Below are positions 8,707 through 17,146 of a stretch of DNA of 64,000 nucleotides, piece after piece. The stretch spans positions 62,001-126,000 of the forward strand of contig NZ_NHOT01000006.1 in the NCBI RefSeq assembly GCF_002197755.1, in the 5' to 3' direction. Made by a program: the position numbers and the translations under genes. The notes under the pieces are model-generated. The model did no database searches and was not told the DNA's origin. It worked only from the letters and a program-made list of their open reading frames with translations. This stretch comes from Pedobacter sp. AJM. Its GTDB lineage: Bacteria; Bacteroidota; Bacteroidia; Sphingobacteriales; Sphingobacteriaceae. How positions within the stretch are numbered: the stretch's first letter is position 1; each line of letters starts with the position of its first letter.

Positions 8707-9474
8707 ATGAATTTTACTGATACCCATACCCATTTATATTACGAGCAAGATGCCGAAAAGCAAGCGCAGTTGATGGACCGCTGTTTTGAAAATGATGTGA
8801 ACAGGTTATTTCTGCCCAATGTTGATATTAAATCCATTGCAATGATCGATGACCTGGTGAGTAAATATCCGGAAAATTGTTTTGCAATGGCAGGCTTACA
8901 TCCTTGTGATGTAAAGGAGGACTATCTGTCTGTATTGGATGAAATTTATAAAAGTATATCCGGAAGACAAATCTATGCCATTGGGGAGATCGGAATTGAT
9001 TTATATTGGGATAAAACCACTTTGTCATCTCAGCAGGATGCTTTCCGCAAGCAAATTGCTTGGGCGAAAGATTTAGGTCTACCCATTGTGATTCACTGTC
9101 GAGAAGCTTTTGACGAAGTATTTGAAGTGCTGGAAAGTGAGCGCGATGAAAAGTTGCGGGGCATATTTCACTGCTTCACTGGGAATGTAGAACAGGCAAA
9201 ACAAGCTATTGATCTGAACTTTTATTTAGGAATAGGTGGTGTGGTCACTTATAAAAAAGCAGGATTGGATGGTGTGTTGAGTGAAATTGCTATGGAAAAT
9301 CTGGTATTGGAAACCGACTCACCTTATCTGGCGCCTGTTCCTTTTCGAGGTAAACCGAATGAAAGCAGTTATCTGATTTATATTGCTGAAAAACTGGCTG
9401 ATATTTATGGCGTTTCTGTGGAAGAAATTGCAAATATTACCACAGAAAATTCAAAGAAAATTTTTGGGGTTTAA
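8707..9474 (+). CDS. tatD: TatD-family metal-dependent deoxyribonuclease
   Basis: The 255-residue TIM-barrel hydrolase has the metal motif TDTHTH at the N-terminus, GEIGIDLYWD, HCREAFDE, HCFTG and the C-terminal ETDSPYLAP. These are the family metal ligands. TatD enzymes are 3'-5' exonucleases acting on single-stranded DNA and RNA, with roles suggested in DNA repair and in DNA turnover during cell death. An in-frame TTG lies 18 bp upstream, but the ATG at 8707 matches the family N-terminus. The gene follows uvrA closely and a terminator follows it. Confidence 0.92.
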   Translation: MNFTDTHTHLYYEQDAEKQAQLMDRCFENDVNRLFLPNVDIKSIAMIDDLVSKYPENCFAMAGLHPCDVKEDYLSVLDEIYKSISGRQIYAIGEIGIDLYWDKTTLSSQQDAFRKQIAWAKDLGLPIVIHCREAFDEVFEVLESERDEKLRGIFHCFTGNVEQAKQAIDLNFYLGIGGVVTYKKAGLDGVLSEIAMENLVLETDSPYLAPVPFRGKPNESSYLIYIAEKLADIYGVSVEEIANITTENSKKIFGV

Positions 9475-9486
9475 GATTTGGCCTCC

Positions 9487-9512
9487 TGCTGAACTTGATT
9501 CAGCATCTTTTT
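9487..9512 (+). terminator. Intrinsic terminator after tatD
   Basis: Perfect 7-bp stem TGCTGAA / TTCAGCA with a 5-base loop, followed shortly by five T. Confidence 0.7.
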
Positions 9513-9831
9513 ATGGTTTCTGGAAAGTTACTTTCAATTCCTAGAAATAGCGGTGCTGTCATTGCTGCGAACAATTTTTAAAGTGATGAGCCACCCTTTT
9601 AGCAGGTCTCTTTCGCATAAAAAATTGCTTCGTTGTTCCTCCCCGCAAAAACGCCCTTTTTGTTTGCATTTGTCATTTATAAATTCTATTCAGTGCACTC
9701 CCTTAAAAGCTATATGATCATAATAAACGTTATTGAAACACTTATTGTTAAAATGGCAATAAAGTAAAACGATTAAGTTGTTTTTCCTGATTTTTATCAT
9801 TAAAAAGCCCTTTAAATTAAAATTCTTTTAG
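9513..9831. other. Intergenic, no gene recognised
   Basis: About 320 bp with stop codons in all frames. The first half is slightly GC-richer, the rest AT-rich. No RNA gene or repeat was recognised. Confidence 0.6.
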
Positions 9832-9839
9832 TTTCTTTG
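9832..9839 (+). promoter_or_regulatory. Possible -7 element for ansA
   Basis: TTTCTTTG, one base off TAnnTTTG, lies 22 bp upstream of the ATG at 9862. The -33 element is not clear. Confidence 0.3.
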
Positions 9840-9861
9840 TGAAGAGCAACCAAACCAAGTA

Positions 9862-10881
9862 ATGACGAAAATCCTGATTATTTATACCGGTGGTACCATT
9901 GGTATGGTAAATGATCCCAGCAATGGGATGTTAATTCCTTTCGATTTCGAACAGATCAAAGAAAACGTTCCCGAATTAAGTCGTTTGGATTATCATTTAG
10001 ACGTACATTCTTTTAACCCTGTTTTGGATTCATCCAATATGGATCCTGAAATCTGGAAGACGTTAGCAGAACTTGTTTACCAAAAATATGATCTTTATGA
10101 TGGTTTCGTGATTCTTCATGGATCAGATACGATGGCATTTACAGCGTCTGCATTGAGTTTTATGCTCGAAAACCTGGGTAAGGCAGTGGTACTAACAGGT
10201 TCCCAGTTACCGATAGGCGAAATCAGAACCGATGCAAAAGAGAATTTGATTACTGCACTGGAAATTGCTGCCACCAAAGAAAACGGCAAGTCGTTATTCC
10301 CAGAAGTTTGCATTTATTTTGATGCGCAGCTGTTCAGGGGAAACCGTTCTATTAAATACAACAGTGAAAAATTTGAAGCCTTTCGTTCCCCAAACTACCC
10401 GGTTTTAGCAGAAGCAGGTGTACATCTTCAGTTCCATACCAACTACGTATTAAATGCACCAGAAGGTAAATTGACCTTGCATACCAATTTTAATTCAAAT
10501 ATCGGGGTTTTAAAACTCTATCCCGGCATTACACCACAGGCCGTTTCAGCCATTGCTGATTCGAAAGTAGATGCCATTATTTTAGAAACCTTCGGATCCG
10601 GTAATACCACTACAGCACAATGGTTTCTAGATAGTTTGCGCCAGGCCATCCTGAGTGGGAAAATCATTATTGATATTTCTCAGTGTAAAAAAGGCTCGGT
10701 ACACCTCGGTCGTTATGAAACAAGTCGGGAGCTTCAAAAAATGGGCGTTCTAAGTGGTTACGACCTTACTTTTGAAGCTACGGTTACCAAACTGATGTTT
10801 GTAATGGGGTTAGGTTTAACCATTGTGGAAAGCCGTAGATTGATGGAAGAATCGCTTCGTGGTGAATTGACTAAAGATTAA
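9862..10881 (+). CDS. ansA: Type I (cytoplasmic) L-asparaginase
   Basis: The 339-residue protein hydrolyses L-asparagine to aspartate and ammonia. The N-terminal YTGGTIGM carries the nucleophile Thr, and LHGSDTMAFTASAL near residue 85 carries the second catalytic Thr-Asp (Lys follows later). There is no signal peptide, so it is a cytoplasmic, low-affinity type I enzyme rather than the periplasmic type II. The length fits the type I family. The gene seems to stand alone, with gaps of several hundred bases upstream and about 200 downstream. Confidence 0.92.
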   Translation: MTKILIIYTGGTIGMVNDPSNGMLIPFDFEQIKENVPELSRLDYHLDVHSFNPVLDSSNMDPEIWKTLAELVYQKYDLYDGFVILHGSDTMAFTASALSFMLENLGKAVVLTGSQLPIGEIRTDAKENLITALEIAATKENGKSLFPEVCIYFDAQLFRGNRSIKYNSEKFEAFRSPNYPVLAEAGVHLQFHTNYVLNAPEGKLTLHTNFNSNIGVLKLYPGITPQAVSAIADSKVDAIILETFGSGNTTTAQWFLDSLRQAILSGKIIIDISQCKKGSVHLGRYETSRELQKMGVLSGYDLTFEATVTKLMFVMGLGLTIVESRRLMEESLRGELTKD

Positions 10882-10912
10882 TATAAGTCAACATCTGAGC
10901 GATACTCTAAGT

Positions 10913-10955
10913 ATTGACAACTTTTTGATGCATGATGTTTATAAAAGTTGTCAAT
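10913..10955. repeat. 13-bp perfect inverted repeat downstream of ansA
   Basis: The arms are ATTGACAACTTTT (10913-10925) and AAAAGTTGTCAAT (10943-10955), with a 17-base loop. No T-run follows on the plus strand. It could be a terminator-like 3' stabiliser of ansA mRNA or an operator for the next gene. Confidence 0.7.
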
Positions 10956-11016
10956 GCTGATTCGTAAAACTTCTGCAATTATGATCATCATCATTTCAGT
11001 TATTCACATTTAGCCC

Positions 11017-11024
11017 TATTTTTG
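11017..11024 (+). promoter_or_regulatory. Possible -7 element of the persulfide dioxygenase gene
   Basis: TATTTTTG fits TAnnTTTG and lies 64 bp upstream of the ATG at 11089. No clear -33 partner was seen. Confidence 0.3.
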
Positions 11025-11088
11025 AGGCAAGATATTTGATTCAGGGGTTTTCTTGATACCTGATACCCAAATTTGATACTCCAGAAAA

Positions 11089-12504
11089 ATGAAAATAGAA
11101 CAAATATACACGGGTTGTTTAGCCGAAGCTGCTTACTATATAGAAAGCAAAGGGGAAGCGGCTATCATCGATCCATTAAGGGAAGTTGGAACATATCTGA
11201 AAAAAGCTGAAAAAGCCGGCGCAACCATTAAATATATTTTTGAAACGCATTTTCATGCAGACTTTGTTTCCGGACATGTAGACCTTGCCGAAAAATCTGG
11301 CGCTACAATTATTTACGGTCCTACAGCTAAAACAGGATTTAAATCGCACATCGCCCATGATGGAGAAAAATTTCAAATCGGAGATGTTACCATAACCGCT
11401 TTGCATACCCCTGGCCATACCTTAGAATCTACTACTTATTTATTAACGGATGAAAATGGTAAAGATCACTGTATTTTTAGTGGTGATACACTTTTTATTG
11501 GTGATGTAGGTCGACCTGATCTGGCTCAGAAAGGAAATTTAACCATGGAGGATCTGGCTGGTATGCTTTATGATTCACTCAATGAGAAAATAAAACCACT
11601 TTCGGATGATGTGACTGTTTACCCGGCTCACGGCGCGGGTTCAGCTTGTGGTAAAAGCATGAGTAAGGAAACTTTTGATACGTTGGGTCATCAGAAACAG
11701 GTTAATTACGCTTTAAAAGCACAAACAAAAGAGCAGTTTATAAAAGAAGTAACGGATGGAATCATGCCTCCGCCACAATATTTTGCTAAAAACGCAGCCA
11801 TTAATAAAGGAGGCGTGGAAAGTATCGATGATGTCTATGAAAAGGGAATGAATGCTTTAACACCGCAGGCATTTGAAGATACCGTTAACCAGACTGGTGC
11901 AATTATGCTCGATACGCGTGATCCACAGCTATTTGCCAAAGGTTTTATTCCTAACTCCATCAACATCGGTTTAAACGGGCAATTTGCACCTTGGGTGGGG
12001 GCATTAATTACTGATTTACAACTGCCTATTTTATTAATTACTGACGAAGGTAAAGAACAGGAAAGCATTACGCGCTTAACCCGGGTAGGTTATGACAGTA
12101 CCATTGGATATCTGGATGGTGGTTTTGAACGCTGGACGGATGCAGGTAAAGAAATTGATCGTATCGAATCTATTTCTGCAGAAGCTTTTGAACAAGCTGT
12201 GCAGGAAAATGAAATTACAGCATTGGATGTTCGTAAACCTGGCGAATATGAAGCAGAACACCTGGAATTTACATTAAGCCGTCCGCTGGATTTTATCAAC
12301 GACTGGATGGGCGAAATTGATCCTAAAGCAACTTATTATATTCATTGCGCTGGTGGTTATCGCTCCATGATTGCGGCTTCAATTTTAAAATCCAGAGGTG
12401 TTGAAAATGTAATTGACATCGCTGGCGGATATGGTGCACTCAAAACCACAGGCTTAAAAAGAACTGATTTTGCCTGTCCAAGCAAGGCCATGAAAGTTAG
12501 TTAG
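11089..12504 (+). CDS. Persulfide dioxygenase-like MBL-fold protein fused to two rhodanese domains
   Basis: Residues 1 to about 240 form an ETHE1-like metallo-beta-lactamase domain with THFHADFVSGH near residue 53, HTPGHT and FSGDTLFIGDVGRPD. These are the mononuclear iron ligands typical of persulfide dioxygenases. A first rhodanese domain (about 265-355) has ITDEGKEQ where the active-site loop should be, so it lacks the catalytic Cys. The second (about 360-460) has IHCAGGYRSM with an active Cys. The family oxidises low-molecular-weight thiol persulfides to sulfite, and the rhodanese part exchanges sulfane sulfur with thiosulfate. It is cytoplasmic. The following gene, a YpdA-type reductase, fits a thiol-persulfide role. 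Confidence 0.88.
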   Translation: MKIEQIYTGCLAEAAYYIESKGEAAIIDPLREVGTYLKKAEKAGATIKYIFETHFHADFVSGHVDLAEKSGATIIYGPTAKTGFKSHIAHDGEKFQIGDVTITALHTPGHTLESTTYLLTDENGKDHCIFSGDTLFIGDVGRPDLAQKGNLTMEDLAGMLYDSLNEKIKPLSDDVTVYPAHGAGSACGKSMSKETFDTLGHQKQVNYALKAQTKEQFIKEVTDGIMPPPQYFAKNAAINKGGVESIDDVYEKGMNALTPQAFEDTVNQTGAIMLDTRDPQLFAKGFIPNSINIGLNGQFAPWVGALITDLQLPILLITDEGKEQESITRLTRVGYDSTIGYLDGGFERWTDAGKEIDRIESISAEAFEQAVQENEITALDVRKPGEYEAEHLEFTLSRPLDFINDWMGEIDPKATYYIHCAGGYRSMIAASILKSRGVENVIDIAGGYGALKTTGLKRTDFACPSKAMKVS

Positions 12505-12571
12505 TTTGAACAACCTAAGAGCATCTTACCACTGTTCATTTATTTTACACGCTAAGCTTAGATGATCTTAA

Positions 12572-13567
12572 ATGTCTAAGGTGGTCAACATTTTTAAAAT
12601 GCTTCAAAAAGAAAATCACTACGATATCATCATCATCGGTGCCGGACCAATTGGCATGGCCTGCGCAATAGCGGCTAAACAGGCTGGCTTAAGTTATCTC
12701 ATTATCGAGAAAGGTGCGTTAGTGAATAGTTTATTCAATTACCCGGTCTTCATGACCTTCTTTTCCACTTCACAGAAACTGGAAATAGGAGGTGCGCCTT
12801 TTGTTACCATCAACCCGAAACCAAACCGTAATGAGGCTGTTGAGTATTACCGCAGGGTTGCTGAAAAGTTTAATCTGAATATTCATTTATTTGAAAGGGT
12901 CAATCAGGTTCATAAAAATGATCAGGAGAGATTTGAAATTCAAACCATTAAATCAAATTACACTGCCAGTAATGTGATTGTCGCAACAGGCTTTTATGAT
13001 GTTCCCTTGTTAATGAATATTCCTGGTGAAGATTTACCCAAAGTAACTCATTATTATAAAGATCCGCATTTGTATGCGTTTCAAAATGTTGTGGTTGTTG
13101 GTGCAAATAATTCGGGTGTAGATGCCGCTTTGGAAACTTACCGGAAAGGAGCAAACGTAACCATGGTTGTCCGCAGTGGAGATCTTGGTCCGCATGTAAA
13201 ATACTGGGTTCGTCCGGATATTCAAAACCGGATAAAAGAAGGAGAGGTAACTGCACTTTTTAATTCAGAACTTGTTGCAGTAAGAGAAGGTGAAGTAGAT
13301 ATTAAAACACCTGAAGGCATTAAAACCATTCCGAACGATTTTGTGATTGCCATGACGGGCTATCAGCCTGATTTTTCAATGCTGCGGAAATTTGGCATAG
13401 AACTACCGGAAACCCTTTGTCCTGTTTACAACGAAGAAACGATGGAAACCAATGTGAAAGGTTTGTACCTGGCGGGAGTTGTTTGCGGGGGTTTGGATAC
13501 ACACAAGTTGTTTATAGAGAACTCCAGGGTGCATGCAGAAATGATTATTAAAAATATCGTTAACTAG
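12572..13567 (+). CDS. ypdA: YpdA-family bacillithiol disulfide reductase (putative)
   Basis: The 331-residue flavoprotein starts with a Rossmann FAD motif (DIIIIGAGPIGMACAIAAKQAG). It has the YpdA-typical NYPVFMTFFSTS segment and a second NADPH motif (VVVVGANNSGVDAALE). There is no CxxC pair, unlike thioredoxin reductase. YpdA reduces bacillithiol disulfide with NADPH in Firmicutes, and Bacteroidota carry bacillithiol biosynthesis genes. An internal ATG at 12599 (MLQKENHYD) would give a more usual N-terminus and may be the true start, since no good ribosome binding site discriminates. The gap to the persulfide dioxygenase is 67 bp with no terminator seen, so co-transcription is plausible. 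Confidence 0.85.
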   Translation: MSKVVNIFKMLQKENHYDIIIIGAGPIGMACAIAAKQAGLSYLIIEKGALVNSLFNYPVFMTFFSTSQKLEIGGAPFVTINPKPNRNEAVEYYRRVAEKFNLNIHLFERVNQVHKNDQERFEIQTIKSNYTASNVIVATGFYDVPLLMNIPGEDLPKVTHYYKDPHLYAFQNVVVVGANNSGVDAALETYRKGANVTMVVRSGDLGPHVKYWVRPDIQNRIKEGEVTALFNSELVAVREGEVDIKTPEGIKTIPNDFVIAMTGYQPDFSMLRKFGIELPETLCPVYNEETMETNVKGLYLAGVVCGGLDTHKLFIENSRVHAEMIIKNIVN

Positions 13568-13611
13568 ATTCCCTGTTAATAAAGTCCTGGTGGAATGTTG
13601 CACGAGGAAAG

Positions 13612-14643
13612 TTAAACCGGCAAAGGCTTTTCGAGCACAGGGCTGTTAAAACTTGGCAAGTTGATTTTAAGAACACTTCCCATAAAACTATTGATTGCAA
13701 CTGCTACACTTGGCAAATCTTGAGAAGTTAAATAAGAACCCAGTACATGATTTCCTGCATTTGGAATGGCAATTTTTCGTTTCAAATCTTCTGATGTACC
13801 CAATTCTGTGAACATGCTAAGCATGGCATCTACACGTACCACAGGGTCTTGTTCTAGTTCATTTTTATAGTAATATAACAGTAAAACCGGTTGCTTCACT
13901 TTTTGAAAAACGGATTTATTCATGGTGCTTTCTACAAATTCCTGTAACTGCACTAAAGATTCTATTCTGTAATGGGTATACCAGTATTTTTTAAATTCAT
14001 CTGTTCTGCCATCCACTTTGCGTTCATCACTACCTAAAACCCGCCTTGCAATTTGTAAACCCCACGGATCGTTTAACAACCAGGCGTTTTTATCGTTTAT
14101 CGCTACATTGGGAGACAGCAGAATTATACTATTGATTTCAGGATAAGTAGCGGCAAGTTTTAAGGCTACTGTTCCACCTGTTGAAGTTCCGATTAAGATT
14201 ACTTTCTTACCTAATTTCTGACCGATGGCATAAGCCTGCTTACTGGTTTCCCAAAGCCTGTCGGCGGTAAAATACTGCATCGGCGCAGGGGTATCAATAC
14301 CATGGTCGGCCAAACGTGCTAAATATAAATTGGCACTTAAATTTTTCGCCAGATGGAGATGTATGGGGTTGCCTTCCATTTTTGAAGCAGAAAAGCCATG
14401 CAGGTAAATCACGGCATATTCGGTTTGCTTATGTGCAGTATCAGCCCATACAATTTCAGCCTCATTTCCGGGCTTAATATTGTTTGAATGCTCCATAGCT
14501 TCCACATAATCTTCAAGGTTTTTAATATCCGGAACATCGGGCAATGAAGTATTGTACAGCGGTTTTTTTGGCCTGGGCCCCAATAAGTACCCGACAATGA
14601 TAAATACCGAAAAACCGATTAATACTTTATAACGTTTTTTCAT
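13612..14643 (-). CDS. Membrane-anchored alpha/beta hydrolase
   Basis: The 343-residue protein has an N-terminal transmembrane segment (about residues 7-22) and then an alpha/beta-hydrolase fold. The oxyanion-hole region reads YLHGFSAS, the nucleophile elbow GTSTGG, and the C-terminal His is in AGNHVLGSYL. It looks like a carboxylesterase or lipase of monoacylglycerol-lipase type that faces the periplasm. The substrate is unknown. It is convergent with ypdA and stands alone. Confidence 0.82.
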   Translation of the reverse strand: MKKRYKVLIGFSVFIIVGYLLGPRPKKPLYNTSLPDVPDIKNLEDYVEAMEHSNNIKPGNEAEIVWADTAHKQTEYAVIYLHGFSASKMEGNPIHLHLAKNLSANLYLARLADHGIDTPAPMQYFTADRLWETSKQAYAIGQKLGKKVILIGTSTGGTVALKLAATYPEINSIILLSPNVAINDKNAWLLNDPWGLQIARRVLGSDERKVDGRTDEFKKYWYTHYRIESLVQLQEFVESTMNKSVFQKVKQPVLLLYYYKNELEQDPVVRVDAMLSMFTELGTSEDLKRKIAIPNAGNHVLGSYLTSQDLPSVAVAINSFMGSVLKINLPSFNSPVLEKPLPV

Positions 14644-14699
14644 TGTGCCTAAATTATAGCTTTACAAATAAACTTTTGACGGAGTAAAGTAATTTTTCA

Positions 14700-14885
14700 G
14701 TAGCTGGTTTTTCATTTTGAGGGGAAGCTTTGATCTGCAGCAACTTTCACGCTAAACCTGATTGCGCCAAATAGCCCACAGCCCGAAGCATGAGGGCGAA
14801 GGACTATAGGCAAAAGCAGGAGGAAAGGTGCAGGTGATTACTGCCGTTGCTTTTCTACAGATGAGGATGCTTCATAATACATTCC
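14700..14885. repeat. GC-richer intergenic segment resembling a dispersed repeat
   Basis: This non-coding stretch is richer in G and C than the gaps around it and contains short purine-rich strings such as GCAGGAGGAAAGG. It lies between divergent genes. It looks like intergenic repeats recalled from other Sphingobacteriaceae, but no second copy was seen in this window. Confidence 0.3.
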
Positions 14886-14905
14886 TTTTTTATGGGAAAT
14901 TAGCT

Positions 14906-14913
14906 TAAGTTTG
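14906..14913 (+). promoter_or_regulatory. -7 element of the polyprenyl synthase-terC operon
   Basis: TAAGTTTG is a full match to TAnnTTTG, 21 bp before the ATG at 14935. An in-frame TTG at 14911 lies inside this element and is therefore not the start. Confidence 0.55.
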
Positions 14914-14934
14914 CAATCAAAATTTTTCGACTTA

Positions 14935-15906
14935 ATGCCGGGAATCGAACAGATAAAAAAACCTATAGCAGCAGATATCAAAGCGTTTGAAAAGACGTTC
15001 AAAGAATCTATGCATAGCGACGCACCGTTGCTTGACAGAATTACCCACTATATTGTGAAACAAAAAGGCAAACAAATGCGGCCCATGTTCGTGTTTTTTG
15101 CTGCAAAATTATGTGGTGGCATTACCGAATCTACCCACCGTGGGGCTGCATTAGTGGAATTGTTGCATACGGCAACACTCGTACACGATGATGTGGTTGA
15201 TAATGCCTATGAGCGGCGTGGATTTTTCTCTATTAATGCACTATGGAAAAATAAAATAGCGGTATTGGTTGGCGATTTTTTACTGGCTAAAGGGTTGTTG
15301 CTTTCGGTAAACAATAATGAACACCGTTTGTTACAAATTGTATCAGAGGCAGTGAAGCAGATGAGTGAAGGTGAATTGCTGCAGATTGAGAAAGTGCGCA
15401 GAATGGATATTTCAGAGGAATTATATTTCGACGTGATCCGTCAGAAAACAGCTTCTTTAATCGCTTCCTGCTGCGCTGCAGGTGCTGCATCTGCAGGTGC
15501 TGATGATACTATTATTGAGAAGATGCGATTATTTGGGGAAAAGGTGGGAATTGCATTTCAGATTAAGGATGATACTTTTGATTTTGGAACGGATGACGTA
15601 GGGAAGCCTCTTGGAATTGACATTAAGGAGAAAAAGGTAACACTTCCGCTGATTTACGCCTTAAACCGTGCTGAAAAACCTGAACGTAAACGCATCATCA
15701 ATTTGGTAAAAAACCATCAGGATGATCCGGCTAAAATTCAACAAATCATAGATTTTGTTAATGGACATAAAGGTGTCTATTATGCTAATGAGAAGATGTT
15801 ACAATACCAGGAAGAGGCTTTTGATATTCTGCGTCAGTTTGATGCAGGAGAAGCCAGAACAGGTTTAGAACAACTTGTCCTTTATACTACAGAACGTAAA
15901 AAATAA
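14935..15906 (+). CDS. Polyprenyl diphosphate synthase (trans-isoprenyl transferase)
   Basis: The 323-residue all-alpha enzyme condenses allylic diphosphates with isopentenyl diphosphate. It supplies the side chain of menaquinone or other long prenyl chains. The first Asp-rich motif is in LVHDDVVDNAYERRG and the second in IKDDTFDFGTD. The KGKQMRPMFVFF segment is the substrate-binding lysine region. The small residues before the first Asp-rich motif fit a medium or long-chain product, but chain length cannot be fixed. The stop overlaps the start of the terC-like gene (TAATG), so both are translated from one mRNA. Confidence 0.92.
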   Translation: MPGIEQIKKPIAADIKAFEKTFKESMHSDAPLLDRITHYIVKQKGKQMRPMFVFFAAKLCGGITESTHRGAALVELLHTATLVHDDVVDNAYERRGFFSINALWKNKIAVLVGDFLLAKGLLLSVNNNEHRLLQIVSEAVKQMSEGELLQIEKVRRMDISEELYFDVIRQKTASLIASCCAAGAASAGADDTIIEKMRLFGEKVGIAFQIKDDTFDFGTDDVGKPLGIDIKEKKVTLPLIYALNRAEKPERKRIINLVKNHQDDPAKIQQIIDFVNGHKGVYYANEKMLQYQEEAFDILRQFDAGEARTGLEQLVLYTTERKK

Positions 15907-16955
15907 TGAGTAACGAGCTACTTTTCAGTATTGGTTTCCTGCTGTTTATTGTGATCATTCTGGCTTTGGATTTAGGTCTGTTTAGCCGTAAAGAACATGT
16001 GGTGAGTTTGAAACAGGCAGGAATCATGAGCGTAATCATGGTAGCACTTGCACTAGGCTTCTATTTTATTTTACGGACAGAAGGCCATCAGCTTCACGGG
16101 ATTAAGGATTTTGCGCATCTCAAGGAAATTGTTGTCAAACACCAGCATCATATCAACCTTATTCCAAACGATTTTGAAGGAAGCCTATCTGTTTACAAAA
16201 AGAACCTTGGTTTAGAGTTTTTAACTGGCTATGTAATCGAATACGCCCTATCTGTAGATAATATTTTTGTTATTGTTTTAATCTTTTCTGCCTTCGCTGT
16301 GGAAGAAAAGTATTATCATCGTGTGTTGTTCTGGGGAATCCTGGGTGCGATTATCATGCGTTTCATCTTTATATTTGTAGGTGCGGCATTGATCGCGAAG
16401 TTTGCCTGGATTCTCTATATTTTCGGAGCTTTCCTGGTTTTTACCGGCGTCAAAATGTTTTTTAGTAAGGATGAAGATGAGAAAATTGATCCTGAGAACC
16501 ATCCGGTAGTGAAATGGGCTTCAAAAATCTTCTCTATCCATCCGAAGTACGAAGGAAAAAATTTCTTTGTAAAAATCAACCACAAAACACTGGTTACGCC
16601 ACTTTTCCTGGTTCTTTTAATTGTAGAGTTTACCGATCTACTTTTTGCCGTAGACTCTATCCCGGCTATTTTTGCGGTGACAAAAGACCCTTATATTGTA
16701 TTTTTCTCTAACATATTCGCCATCATGGGGCTGCGTTCCATGTTCTTTTTACTGGTGAATATTATCCATAAGTTCCATTATTTGAAAACAGGCCTGGCCG
16801 TGTTACTTGCCTTTATTGGCGTGAAAATGCTTGGGCATGTTTACCTGGAGAAGTTAGGATTTACCACTCAGCACTCATTAATTATTATTGTCAGTATTCT
16901 GGTGATCAGTGTAGTGGCATCATTGGTTTTTCCGAAAAAGGTGATGCATCAATAA
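15906..16955 (+). CDS. TerC/Alx-family integral membrane protein
   Basis: The 349-residue protein has about eight or nine hydrophobic segments. Its family motifs are LDLGLFSRK, EYALSVDNIFVI and LLFAVDSIPAIFAVT, whose acidic residues are thought to bind metal. TerC/Alx proteins are linked to manganese export, metal loading of exported proteins and tellurite resistance. The start overlaps the stop of the polyprenyl synthase. No yybP-ykoY manganese riboswitch can precede it because there is no leader of its own. Confidence 0.9.
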   Translation: MSNELLFSIGFLLFIVIILALDLGLFSRKEHVVSLKQAGIMSVIMVALALGFYFILRTEGHQLHGIKDFAHLKEIVVKHQHHINLIPNDFEGSLSVYKKNLGLEFLTGYVIEYALSVDNIFVIVLIFSAFAVEEKYYHRVLFWGILGAIIMRFIFIFVGAALIAKFAWILYIFGAFLVFTGVKMFFSKDEDEKIDPENHPVVKWASKIFSIHPKYEGKNFFVKINHKTLVTPLFLVLLIVEFTDLLFAVDSIPAIFAVTKDPYIVFFSNIFAIMGLRSMFFLLVNIIHKFHYLKTGLAVLLAFIGVKMLGHVYLEKLGFTTQHSLIIIVSILVISVVASLVFPKKVMHQ

Positions 16956-17146
16956 TATAATTTACCACCTCAGGCAACTAAGATCATTTAAGTTAATGTT
17001 CTAAGGCTATTTTTTCTAAGGTATTATATGTTTTTTTTGAAAATTACCCGTAGCCGTTTTAGATACCAGCTAAGCAAAATATACGTTACAGCTTAATACC
17101 TAAGCGTAATTTTTGTATTTTCATCGAATAATCAGCAACATTATTC

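Noticed and set aside
15800..15906. yybP-ykoY manganese riboswitch before the terC-like gene
   Set aside because: The gene overlaps the upstream coding region, leaving no leader.
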